A stretch of DNA of 11,482 nucleotides from Candidatus Poribacteria bacterium. Its GTDB lineage: Bacteria > Poribacteria > DTPJ01 > WJIO01. The notes under the pieces are model-generated. The model had not been told where the DNA came from. It saw nothing but the letters and a program-made list of their open reading frames with translations, and searched no databases. Position 1 is the stretch's first letter. Each line of letters begins with the position of its first letter. Location of the stretch: the NCBI GenBank assembly GCA_014730235.1, contig WJIO01000435.1, positions 1 through 11,482 on the forward strand, read 5' to 3'. The position numbers were made by a program, and so were the translations under genes. Positions 5,696 through 11,482 of this stretch are shown piece after piece.

Positions 5696-5959
5696 TCACC
5701 TCTTGAGTGCAGGATATACCTGCAGAAACAATTCTGCCAACTGCTTCCCTGTTTCTGTCAGGGTAATATACTTGATCTTGCCCTTCCCCTCCCGCTCTAT
5801 TATCTTCATGTCCTCCAGGTCAGACATGAGGTTCCGAAGATGTCGGATGGTCATGCCGGTCCTGCGGTGCAATTTGCCGCAGTATCTCTGTTCCGGTGGG
5901 GTGCTATGCAATATCATCACCAGCTCTGTCCACTTTGGCAGATAGATGGGTTTAGCCAT
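5696..5959 (-). CDS. Winged-helix DNA-binding protein
   Basis: The 87 residues form a compact winged helix: helix 1 (WTELVMILHSTPPEQRY), the helix-turn-helix CGKLHRRTGMTIRHLRNLMSDLEDMKII, and a wing EREGKGKIKYITLTETGKQLAEL, a pattern shared with MarR/ArsR-like and archaeal element-encoded regulators. No extra ligand-binding domain is present. It lies 2 nt from the 108-aa gene upstream and its stop overlaps the ribosome site of the 28-aa ORF, so it is within the primase operon. It may control copy number or act as a replication-initiation accessory by binding DNA; targets cannot be seen. Confidence 0.8.
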   Translation of the reverse strand: MAKPIYLPKWTELVMILHSTPPEQRYCGKLHRRTGMTIRHLRNLMSDLEDMKIIEREGKGKIKYITLTETGKQLAELFLQVYPALKR

Positions 5960-5961
5960 TT

Positions 5962-6288
5962 TTAAGATATTTCCCTCACCTGGTATGATGTGTCCATCCC
6001 TTCACCGGTTCTCAGGATAGATACGGATATTGCGCTTATTCCATGCTTCGCTGCATTCTGGATAATTGGTCTTAATGCCCGGATTAATCTCCTGCTGGTT
6101 ATGCCCAAGGTTTTGTCCACTGGCTTTGAATCTTCCTCCAATACATCAAACCTCAAGCCCGGTCTGTCAAACCGGTGTTCCTGACGCCAGTTGGTCAGTT
6201 TCAGTTTTTTCTCCCTATCCGTATCAAGCTTCACAAAGCCTGACCCCAACTTCTCCCAGTCAATACCTGGGGTATCTTCATCTGTCAT
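5962..6288 (-). CDS. Unknown 108-residue protein of the primase operon
   Basis: No family is recognised. The N-terminal half is charged (residues 1-60, DTDREKKLKLTNWRQEHRF). The C-terminal half starts with a helix TSRRLIRALRPIIQNAAKHG, followed by beta-like ISAISVSILRTGEGMDTSYQVREIS, so a small alpha/beta domain is likely. The start is well supported by a full GGAGGTG ribosome site (minus strand, 6294-6300) 5 nt upstream. That site lies inside the end of the upstream 45-aa ORF, whose TGA overlaps this ATG. Position suggests a role in replication or its control. Confidence 0.75.
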   Translation of the reverse strand: MTDEDTPGIDWEKLGSGFVKLDTDREKKLKLTNWRQEHRFDRPGLRFDVLEEDSKPVDKTLGITSRRLIRALRPIIQNAAKHGISAISVSILRTGEGMDTSYQVREIS

Positions 6289-6422
6289 ATCAACACCTCC
6301 TGTTTACTATAATTTTCTGTATGATGGTTATTGCAGGTTACCCTTTTGTCTATGACGCCTTTCCGCATAACAGAGGACCATTCCGGAAGCTCATCCACAG
6401 TATCCCTAACCAAGGTGATCAC
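6285..6422 (-). CDS. Possible 45-residue ORF overlapping both neighbours
   Basis: A GTG at 6422 opens a frame reading MITLVRDTVDELPEWSSV and continuing to a TGA that overlaps the next gene's ATG (ATGA). It also overlaps the end of the ribbon-helix-helix gene by 17 nt. The overlap at both ends is typical of coupled genes, and the gap would otherwise be an unusual 117-nt hole in a tight operon. There is no good ribosome site at the GTG; an internal ATG at 6368 is an alternative start. Function unknown. Confidence 0.35.
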   Translation of the reverse strand: MITLVRDTVDELPEWSSVMRKGVIDKRVTCNNHHTENYSKQEVLI

Positions 6423-6561
6423 CCAGCCACATAGTCATAGCCTCCTCCAGGGATTCCCGGATAGCTCCTCTTCTCATACCTTTCCGCTTCCCTATCTCAA
6501 GTACGAACCTGTCCCATAGTCCAGAATCCACCAGGGTTGTGGGATAACGCTTAGATGCCAT
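6406..6561 (-). CDS. Small ribbon-helix-helix-like DNA-binding protein, leaderless
   Basis: This 51-residue protein begins MASKRYPTTLVDSGLWDRF. The layout fits a ribbon-helix-helix: a short strand (RYPTTLV), helix A (SGLWDRFVLEIGKRKG), a turn, and helix B (RRGAIRESLEEAMTMWLG). Such proteins dimerise and bind operators with the N-terminal strands, and are common first genes in archaeal plasmid and virus operons. The start is supported by a TATA box about 30 bp upstream with no ribosome site between, so the mRNA should be leaderless or nearly so. It probably autoregulates the operon through the inverted repeat at 6591-6619. Confidence 0.75.
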   Translation of the reverse strand: MASKRYPTTLVDSGLWDRFVLEIGKRKGMRRGAIRESLEEAMTMWLGDHLG

Positions 6562-6586
6562 AGAATAGAGCGTTCACTCCGTTTCC

Positions 6587-6594
6587 TATATAAA
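6587..6594 (-). promoter_or_regulatory. TATA box of the primase operon
   Basis: TTTATATA on the minus strand, centred about 29 bp from the ATG at 6561, puts transcription start at about 6564. It overlaps the left arm of the inverted repeat at 6591-6619, so a bound regulator would block TBP. Confidence 0.65.
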
Positions 6595-6619
6595 TATTGC
6601 GGAAGTGTAGTAATATTTA
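6591..6619. promoter_or_regulatory. Inverted-repeat operator in the divergent promoter region
   Basis: TAAATATT (6591-6598) and AATATTTA (6612-6619) are perfect inverted arms 13 bp apart, with 21 bp between arm centres (two helical turns). The left arm covers the operon TATA box; the right arm lies 27 bp before the regulator's TATA box. Candidate binders are the Lrp-like protein or the ribbon-helix-helix protein. Confidence 0.5.
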
Positions 6620-6646
6620 TGAAGACAGAGAAGAAAAAACGATAGG

Positions 6647-6654
6647 TTTATATA
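6647..6654 (+). promoter_or_regulatory. TATA box of the Lrp-like regulator
   Basis: TTTATATA on the plus strand predicts a start near 6677, followed by the ribosome site GGAGGTGA at 6682-6689. Confidence 0.6.
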
Positions 6655-6700
6655 GTATTTAGCATATTTACTCTATAAAGCGGAGGTGAGTAAAATAGAG

Positions 6701-7210
6701 GTGAGAAAAACAGATGATAAGTTCCGTGTAAAGGCTGACCTGGCAATGTTTCAGGCTATACAGCAGGATGGCAGACTATCGGAGCAAAGTATTGCTCAGA
6801 TAACTGACATTCCGCCTACCACAGTGCATTATGCCATGCAGAGAATCCGGCAGAGAGATTTCTTCCGGATCAAGGCAGTGCCTAAACTTGAGAAGTTTCG
6901 GGAGATCCCCATGGCTGTTATAGGCTTCTCCCACGTTAATCCTATGAGGATACATTATCTTAGGAATAAATATGCCGGGATTCCTGAGGTTATCCAGCTG
7001 CTTCACAGTGAGAAGGATATTCTACTATATGTTATGGATGCAGAACCCCACAAGCTTTCAGAGCGTTTGTTTGGTATCATGGAGGAGTTAGGTGAGAAGC
7101 CATGTCTGTATATGAGATCGCCTAACATCGCAAAGAGCGATATGATCATCCCGGACAGAATTCTAAATGCAGTCTATGGTCATTTACCTGGCAGAGGTGG
7201 GAAAATATGA
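6701..7210 (+). CDS. Lrp/AsnC-like transcriptional regulator
   Basis: An N-terminal winged helix (LAMFQAIQQDGRLSEQSIAQITDIPPTTVHYAMQRIRQRDFF) matches the Lrp/AsnC DNA-binding domain. The C-terminal part (EIPMAVIGFSHVNP ... IPEVIQLLHSEKDILLYVMDAEPHKLSERLFGIMEEL) has the beta-alpha-beta pattern of a RAM-like sensor domain, though it diverges from standard Lrp. It is transcribed away from the primase operon and likely regulates that divergent region. The start is uncertain: GTG at 6686 overlaps the only good ribosome site (GGAGGTGA, 6682-6689), so the in-frame GTG at 6701 is preferred; starting at 6686 would add five residues. It faces the integrase gene, whose stop is 23 nt away. Confidence 0.8.
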   Translation: MRKTDDKFRVKADLAMFQAIQQDGRLSEQSIAQITDIPPTTVHYAMQRIRQRDFFRIKAVPKLEKFREIPMAVIGFSHVNPMRIHYLRNKYAGIPEVIQLLHSEKDILLYVMDAEPHKLSERLFGIMEELGEKPCLYMRSPNIAKSDMIIPDRILNAVYGHLPGRGGKI

Positions 7211-7233
7211 CTTTCCCTAACTGTCAGCAGTAA

Positions 7234-8484
7234 TCATGCTTTACCAGTGACCTTCAGGAACTTATCTTCCAGACCCATCTGTGCCATCTTTCTCAGGATA
7301 ATCTGAAGCACCTCCGGGTCTTTTACCAGTTGGGTCATTATCCCATCCACCTGGTTTCGCCGTTCATCCAGATCCAGGGCTGTATTCACATCCAGGACAC
7401 TCCCGCATTTGTGGCAAAACTTGGCGTCTCTGGAGTTTATCACTGAACAGCGGATACATTGTCTGGGCTTCAGCGGTGATTCTTTAAACTTGTCCGTCTT
7501 AATGCCATGCATGGCCAGGATAGCGTCGTTCACATCGCTGGAGATGAGGTGAGAATACTCGGAAAGCATCTTGCTGTCCGGTACCCAGCCGAAGTATACC
7601 TTGGCCTGGGCTTCGTTGATCTGCTTGTTGATGAGTAGGTGGGTAACCCGGGTATGTCTAAACAGGTGATGATAGACGCGTCTCTTGATCCCTGCCCTGG
7701 CTACCAGCCTAAGCAGCAGTTCCCGGAATGCCCCATAAGTCATTTTATCTTCTTTAACTCGATGACCAATTCTGATCCATAGAGGTGATTCCGGTTTGTC
7801 TCTCAACGGATGAGTGTTAAGCCATTGAGTGATATGCGGATCCGAGATAACTATCCTGGGTGTCCTGTGACCGGTTTTACCCTCCAGATCCACAATATAT
7901 CCATACTTGTCCCTGGTGACTTCCTTTATTCTAAGACTTCCAATTTCACCGATCCTGGCTCCCAGCTCATACAGCATAGAGATAAAGGCTTTATCCCTGG
8001 AGTGTTCGGCTACATCAATGAGTTTCTTTACTTCCTCTTCAGTGAGAATGTCCGAGGCCTTTATCCTGGGCTGTTCCTTCTTCTTCAGGTTGCATCTCAG
8101 CCAGGATACTACTGGCGGATACTCATTCACCATCCTGTATTCATCACCGAATTTCAGCCATTTGTAGAATTTCTTGATGATCACCTTGTAGCTGTGTTTG
8201 GTCCAGGGAGAGCAGTCCTCCCGACTGTCGATCTTTATCACTATATCCTTGATGTCCTCCTTGGTGGCTGCATCAAAGTCACTCCTGAGATACTTTTCCG
8301 CCAGGATTATCAATGTGCCTATGAGCTTAAGTCGTCTTGGCTTGCTCAGGCCTTCCATGAAGCAGGCACGATCAAACTGCTCTATCAACTCTCTGTTTTT
8401 GTCAGAAATATCCGCTTTTTCCAGCTTTTTCTTTGCCATATCCAGCTTGTGTTTATAGTTGTATATATCATTTTTGGGCGTCAT
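7234..8484 (-). CDS. Tyrosine recombinase (integrase) with C-terminal zinc ribbon
   Basis: Cuts and rejoins DNA at attachment sites to integrate or excise an element. Of 416 residues, about 20-130 form the SAM-like core-binding domain and 145-325 the catalytic domain. Catalytic residues visible: R177 (GARIGE), K203 (GKTGHR), H273 and R276 (HLFRHTR), W300 replacing the second His (YFGW), and the nucleophile Y310 (SEYSHL). A zinc ribbon follows (C343-x2-C346 ... C357-x2-C360) and a helical tail; this C-terminal extension is common in integrases of methanogens and haloarchaea and is absent from bacterial XerC/D. The ATG at 8484 lies at the predicted transcription start (TATA centred 26 bp upstream), so the mRNA appears leaderless. 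TTTGGGCG boxes surround the promoter. Confidence 0.95.
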   Translation of the reverse strand: MTPKNDIYNYKHKLDMAKKKLEKADISDKNRELIEQFDRACFMEGLSKPRRLKLIGTLIILAEKYLRSDFDAATKEDIKDIVIKIDSREDCSPWTKHSYKVIIKKFYKWLKFGDEYRMVNEYPPVVSWLRCNLKKKEQPRIKASDILTEEEVKKLIDVAEHSRDKAFISMLYELGARIGEIGSLRIKEVTRDKYGYIVDLEGKTGHRTPRIVISDPHITQWLNTHPLRDKPESPLWIRIGHRVKEDKMTYGAFRELLLRLVARAGIKRRVYHHLFRHTRVTHLLINKQINEAQAKVYFGWVPDSKMLSEYSHLISSDVNDAILAMHGIKTDKFKESPLKPRQCIRCSVINSRDAKFCHKCGSVLDVNTALDLDERRNQVDGIMTQLVKDPEVLQIILRKMAQMGLEDKFLKVTGKA

Positions 8485-8597
8485 ATAGCTTATGTATGCC
8501 CACTGGTATATAAACCTTTGGGCGTTTACATAAGGTGTTTAACGCCCTGGCCGGACGTGAGGGTGTTTGTGTAACTTGTGGGCGTTTTCCGCCCAAA
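8473..8597. promoter_or_regulatory. TTTGGGCG box cluster around the integrase promoter
   Basis: Exact TTTGGGCG occurs at 8473-8480 (inside the first codons) and 8517-8524, and inverted as CGCCCAAA at 8590-8597. Further GGGCGTT copies form inverted repeats: 8521-8527 with AACGCCC at 8541-8547, and TGGGCG (8579-8584) with CGCCCA (8590-8595). The copy at 8517 abuts the integrase TATA box (8507-8514, minus strand TTTATATA). These could be operators or recombinase arm sites. Confidence 0.5.
8507..8514 (-). promoter_or_regulatory. TATA box of the integrase gene
   Basis: Minus strand TTTATATA, preceded by AAAGG that could act as a BRE. Its centre is 26 bp from the ATG at 8484, which predicts a leaderless transcript. 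Confidence 0.7.
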
Positions 8598-8624
8598 TGC
8601 CCTTTGTCGTCGGATGATGGCCAT

Positions 8625-9204
8625 TTTACTATATTGGGATGCGGGATGGGTTTATAAAATTACTGTTTTGCCATTCAGTTACTTTGGTGGCCATCTTGCC
8701 CAAATACTTTGATATTATAGCATTAGCGGTGATGGCTCGGACATATATGGCTTCTTTTGATGGGCAAACAGGAAACGTTCCTGGCCTTTAGTACCATCCA
8801 GTACATTCGCTGCCCCGGGTGGGCTTCAGCAATTGCTGCTTCGCTATACCAGAATGGAAAATGGTAATAATGCGGTTTGATGTTCTGCCAGGATTTGCCG
8901 TTCTTCGTTTTTGGTGGAGCTTTGCGTAGAATTCATCAAATGATCCTTTGATATTGGGTATAGTTTTTTTCATAATGCCTAGTGGTATAGCACCTTATGC
9001 ACAGTGATAAAATGGCAATGGTATCGGTACGTTTATACTCAAAGTATTTCAATTCATCTGTATGGCCCAATAAGTTGTAAAGAACAATGCTATATTTTCC
9101 AGGCACATATAGCTTAGACCATACAAACATTCCTGAATAACAGCTTATCCAAAAATTCCCCAATCTTTATTGACCTGGACTTAAATAATGGTCAATCCCA
9201 TAGA
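8625..9204. other. Stretch without a convincing gene, between integrase and sugar dehydratase
   Basis: About 580 bp in which no recognisable gene is seen. Two overlapping minus-strand frames (8936-9163 and 8788-8973) are open for 75 and 61 codons but lack ribosome sites and any family resemblance; past the second one's stop the frame stays open for another 50 codons. They could be remnants of a decayed gene. No tRNA, att-like direct repeat or CRISPR is visible. A TATA-like TTTATAAA is present at 8651-8658. Confidence 0.5.
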
Positions 9205-10350
9205 TCACCAATCCGCTACACTGCCATCGGACTCGTGGTAGAATTCTCCACCCAGTTCCTCTTCATAAATGCCCCGATCCTGTTCTGCTATCTCTTCGTT
9301 GATCTCGAATCCCAGTCCCGGTTTTGTGGGCAGTTCTATATGACCATCATTGACCATCCAATCTTCTTTCAATAAACCAGCACCCAGGCACTTATCAACT
9401 TGCTCCTGAATCAGGAAGTTTGGAACAACAGCGTCAACTTGCATTGATGCTGAGAAAGCAACAGGACCAATGGCGCAGTGTGGAGCCATGTGCATGTAGT
9501 AGACCTCAGCCATGTTTGAGATCTTCTTCAGTTCAGTGATGCCGCCAGTGTGAGATATGTCAGGCTGAAGATAGGCAGCCGCCTGTTTCTCAAATACATC
9601 CCGAAAACCCCATCGGGTAAGAAATCGTTCGCCAGTGGCAATGGGAAAAGTAACGTGGTCAGATACGAGCTTCAGAGCGTCAATATTTTCCTGAGGCACA
9701 GGTTCTTCAACGAACATTGGGCGCATGCCCTTTATCTCATGGCAGACCTCAATGGCCAGAGCAGGAGTCATTTTGCCGTGAAAGTCGAAGGCCAGTTCCA
9801 CATCAGGGCCAACCCATTCCCTCATCAGGTATGCCCGTTCCACAAAGGCGTCAATAAAGGCTGGTGGCTCATGGGCCCGCCACTTTCCGCCGGGACCAGA
9901 TTTAAATGCCTTGTATCCACCTTTTTTCTGGAGCATATCAAGACGCTGTCTAGCCTGTTCTTTTCCCTTGTCTGTGGTGCTCCCAATTCCCCAATGAGCA
10001 TAAACCCGAATCCGGTCACGAACAGCATCTCCCAGCAGCTTATAGGTGGGAACTTCGTAATATTTTCCTGCAATATCCCATAAAGCCTGGTCAATTCCCG
10101 ACAGCGCGCTCATCAATATATTACCGCCACGAAAGAATGCTGAACGGTAGATGTGCTGCCAGTGATGTTCGATCCGCAGTGGATCTTTGCCTATGAGGTA
10201 ATCTCCTATCTCATCTACAGCAGTCATGGTGCTTCTTGGCTTACCCTCAAGTGTGGTCTCACCCCAGCCCACAATCCCGGTGTCAGTGGTAATCTTAACA
10301 AGACGCACACGGGGAAGGGGAAAGAACTGCTCAATCTTGATAACTTTCAT
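9205..10350 (-). CDS. Enolase-superfamily sugar-acid dehydratase, D-galactonate dehydratase-like
   Basis: Members remove water from sugar acids via a Mg-stabilised enolate; D-galactonate dehydratase yields 2-keto-3-deoxygalactonate. The 381 residues show an N-terminal capping domain and a (beta/alpha)7beta barrel. Metal ligands D189 (AFDFHG), E215 (FVEEPV) and E241 (ATGERF) are present, together with H191 and H291 (APHCAIGP), matching the two catalytic His of the GalD family, and D264 (LQPDISHTGG). This set is intact, so it should be active; substrate specificity within the family cannot be assigned. The start is the ATG at 10350 (MKVIKIEQF), preceded by GGAAAGG; an upstream TTG would add six residues. 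No sugar-pathway partner is in the window, so it may be chromosomal flank or cargo beside the integrase. Confidence 0.9.
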   Translation of the reverse strand: MKVIKIEQFFPLPRVRLVKITTDTGIVGWGETTLEGKPRSTMTAVDEIGDYLIGKDPLRIEHHWQHIYRSAFFRGGNILMSALSGIDQALWDIAGKYYEVPTYKLLGDAVRDRIRVYAHWGIGSTTDKGKEQARQRLDMLQKKGGYKAFKSGPGGKWRAHEPPAFIDAFVERAYLMREWVGPDVELAFDFHGKMTPALAIEVCHEIKGMRPMFVEEPVPQENIDALKLVSDHVTFPIATGERFLTRWGFRDVFEKQAAAYLQPDISHTGGITELKKISNMAEVYYMHMAPHCAIGPVAFSASMQVDAVVPNFLIQEQVDKCLGAGLLKEDWMVNDGHIELPTKPGLGFEINEEIAEQDRGIYEEELGGEFYHESDGSVADW

Positions 10351-10407
10351 CTGGTTTTTCCTTTCCAAATGTGAGGTCTGATTCTATACATCCTAAGGGC
10401 ATATTGC

Positions 10408-10417
10408 AAACGCCCAA
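10408..10417 (-). promoter_or_regulatory. TTGGGCGTTT motif upstream of the dehydratase gene
   Basis: The minus strand carries TTGGGCGTTT, identical over 10 bp to 8518-8527 at the integrase promoter, and lies 58 bp upstream of the dehydratase start. The two copies are in opposite orientation. The surrounding 10369-10635 stretch holds no gene. Confidence 0.25.
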
Positions 10418-10635
10418 GGTAATGTGAAGGCACTAATAAAATTCAAAAGCTTTCGCTATTGGTATTTTACAAAAATTCTGCTGCCAGGTCAACAGTATCC
10501 TTTTCCCAACAATTTCTCACTTTTGAGGATTACAGCCTTGGGGAATGAATTTGATGTATAAAGCTTATGATAGATATATTATCACATGAAGATTTGATAG
10601 ACCACATTGAGTTTCCCTGAAATCCCGGAGGAGTT

Positions 10636-11482
10636 TCAGATCCTGAATAATCTTACGTGCTCAAAATCAGAGGGTTGGAAACGCTTAAGTTTTGCATTTA
10701 CCCTATCCAATGTTTTATCGTTTGTTGCTATAGAAACTACCTCAAAGCCAGCATTTAGGCATTTCCTGATATTTTTTATTGCATCCGACTTCCCTGTCTC
10801 AATCTCAACAGCAATCTTCTTCTTTTTCCCAATAATAGCCAAATCTGTAGTCTCCCCATTTCCGATTGGAAATTCCTCTTTTGGATGATAGCCAGCATCA
10901 ATCAATTTCTTCTTAACCTGCGCAACCCAATACAGATGCTCAACTCCTCCATGCCGCCATGATTTTGAAATACCGTAATTTTGCATTCCTTTTTCAGTTT
11001 GTTCCAGAAGCTTGATTCTTGCTTTTCCAGTTTTGATACTAACCTCTTTTATTAGCCCGAGTTCTATTAATTTTTTCTTGCATTTGTTTCCATTTCTGCC
11101 GCTCAAGCAAAGTTTCTGATACCTTTTTGCTATACCTAATAACGGCTCTTTCGCAATGCTTGATAACAATTCTTTCATATATTTATCTTGCTCTGGAATA
11201 ACCGGAATAACCTTATCCTGATTTATCGCAGGCGGAATAACCTCTGATTTTACGGAATAACCTTGCATTCTTGCTTTAAGTGCTTTATCACCGACTTTTC
11301 CAGCTTTAATTGGAACATACGGAAACCTTATCATAAATGGAGCGTGCCACCTGTTTTGCAGTTTTGCTATGGCTGTTCCTACTGGAAGTTTACCAAGAAA
11401 CTGGCAATCATGGTGGTCCAGAAACATTGCTTTTCCTGCTGCATTTACATCATCATTATGCTTTAAGCTAAAGGTTATTTGA
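10636..11482 (-). CDS. HerA-like ATPase C-terminus fused to a PD-(D/E)XK-like nuclease domain (5' end off the right edge)
   Basis: The frame stays open to the right edge, so the ATG at 11427 is internal and the true start lies outside. The first visible part (QITFSLKHNDDVNAAGKAM, then LGKLPVGTAIAKLQNRWHAPFMIRFP) matches the conserved C-terminal segment of archaeal HerA/VirD4-type ATPases, where the 'LPVGxAIxKLQ' strand and 'PFxIxFP' follow the RecA-like core. A linker with VIP repeats leads to a winged-helix-like region (PLLGIAKRYQKLCLSG through LIELGLIKEV). The last about 110 residues (GVEHLYWVAQVKKKLIDAGYH, then TTDLAII-KKKKIAVEIETGKSD) carry a D...ExE arrangement typical of restriction-endonuclease-like folds. 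Such proteins are often encoded by archaeal integrated plasmids; a role in DNA translocation or end processing is inferred. Confidence 0.75.
   Translation of the reverse strand, partial: QITFSLKHNDDVNAAGKAMFLDHHDCQFLGKLPVGTAIAKLQNRWHAPFMIRFPYVPIKAGKVGDKALKARMQGYSVKSEVIPPAINQDKVIPVIPEQDKYMKELLSSIAKEPLLGIAKRYQKLCLSGRNGNKCKKKLIELGLIKEVSIKTGKARIKLLEQTEKGMQNYGISKSWRHGGVEHLYWVAQVKKKLIDAGYHPKEEFPIGNGETTDLAIIGKKKKIAVEIETGKSDAIKNIRKCLNAGFEVVSIATNDKTLDRVNAKLKRFQPSDFEHVRLFRI
11195..11262. repeat. Four GGAATAACC repeats in the linker of the ATPase fusion
   Basis: Exact 9-mers lie at 11195-11203, 11204-11212, 11234-11242 and 11254-11262. On the coding strand they read GGTTATTCC; three give VIP and the last is read in another frame as GYS, so the repetition is at DNA level. 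Confidence 0.6.

Noticed and set aside
8526-8624. 32-codon minus-strand ORF upstream of the integrase with a TATA-like box 31 bp before its ATG
   Set aside because: Short, low-complexity, overlaps the TTTGGGCG repeats, and the promoter spacing is slightly long. Not enough to call a gene.
8788-9163. Two overlapping minus-strand frames as one frameshifted gene
   Set aside because: No recognisable family, no ribosome site, and no evidence that the shift is real; noted only as a possible remnant.
10369-10635. Gene or RNA in the gap before the dehydratase
   Set aside because: No frame of useful length with a start site; only AT-rich promoter-like sequence and a weak TGATA/TATCA inverted pair.

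Overview
The window looks archaeal, probably from the methanogen/ANME side of the Halobacteriota; this placement is inference. Seen directly: several genes have an archaeal TATA box (TTTATATA) about 25 bp before a start codon, two of them apparently leaderless; ribosome binding sites read GGAGGTGA; and there is an archaeo-eukaryotic primase, a tyrosine recombinase with a C-terminal zinc ribbon, and the C-terminal part of a HerA-like ATPase fused to a nuclease-like domain. Against this, the SSB is bacterial in type and one promoter also matches a bacterial sigma-70 consensus.

Left part (1-1800, minus strand): the 5' part of a SWIM zinc-finger/AAA+ ATPase that runs off the left edge, a small coiled-coil protein and a bacterial-type SSB. 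The last two share a duplicated 45-bp upstream element.

Centre (1880-3650, plus strand): a diversity-generating retroelement (DGR) cassette. A lipoprotein with a CARDB and an FGE-sulfatase (C-type-lectin-fold) domain ends in a 117-bp variable repeat (VR, 3061-3177). Exactly 312 bp downstream lies an adenine-rich template repeat (TR, 3373-3489). The two align without gaps; 20 of 24 differences fall on TR adenines. The TR has its own TATA box and is followed by about 160 nt that can fold into several hairpins, so it probably belongs to a roughly 290-nt template RNA. No reverse transcriptase or accessory protein is encoded in the window, so the enzyme must lie outside it or act in trans, or the cassette is an orphan.

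Replication/integration module (3662-8484): a minus-strand operon starts at a leaderless 51-aa ribbon-helix-helix-like protein (6561) and continues through an overlapping 45-aa ORF, a 108-aa unknown, a winged-helix protein, a 28-aa ORF, an AEP primase and a 305-aa unknown, ending head-on against the TR RNA. A divergent Lrp-like regulator shares an intergenic region with an 8-bp inverted repeat. A convergent integrase with TTTGGGCG boxes at its promoter closes the module. This resembles the core of an integrated plasmid or virus-like element.

Right part (8485-11482): a 720-bp stretch without a convincing gene, a D-galactonate-dehydratase-like enolase-superfamily enzyme (probably cargo or chromosomal flank), and the truncated ATPase-nuclease fusion leaving the right edge.
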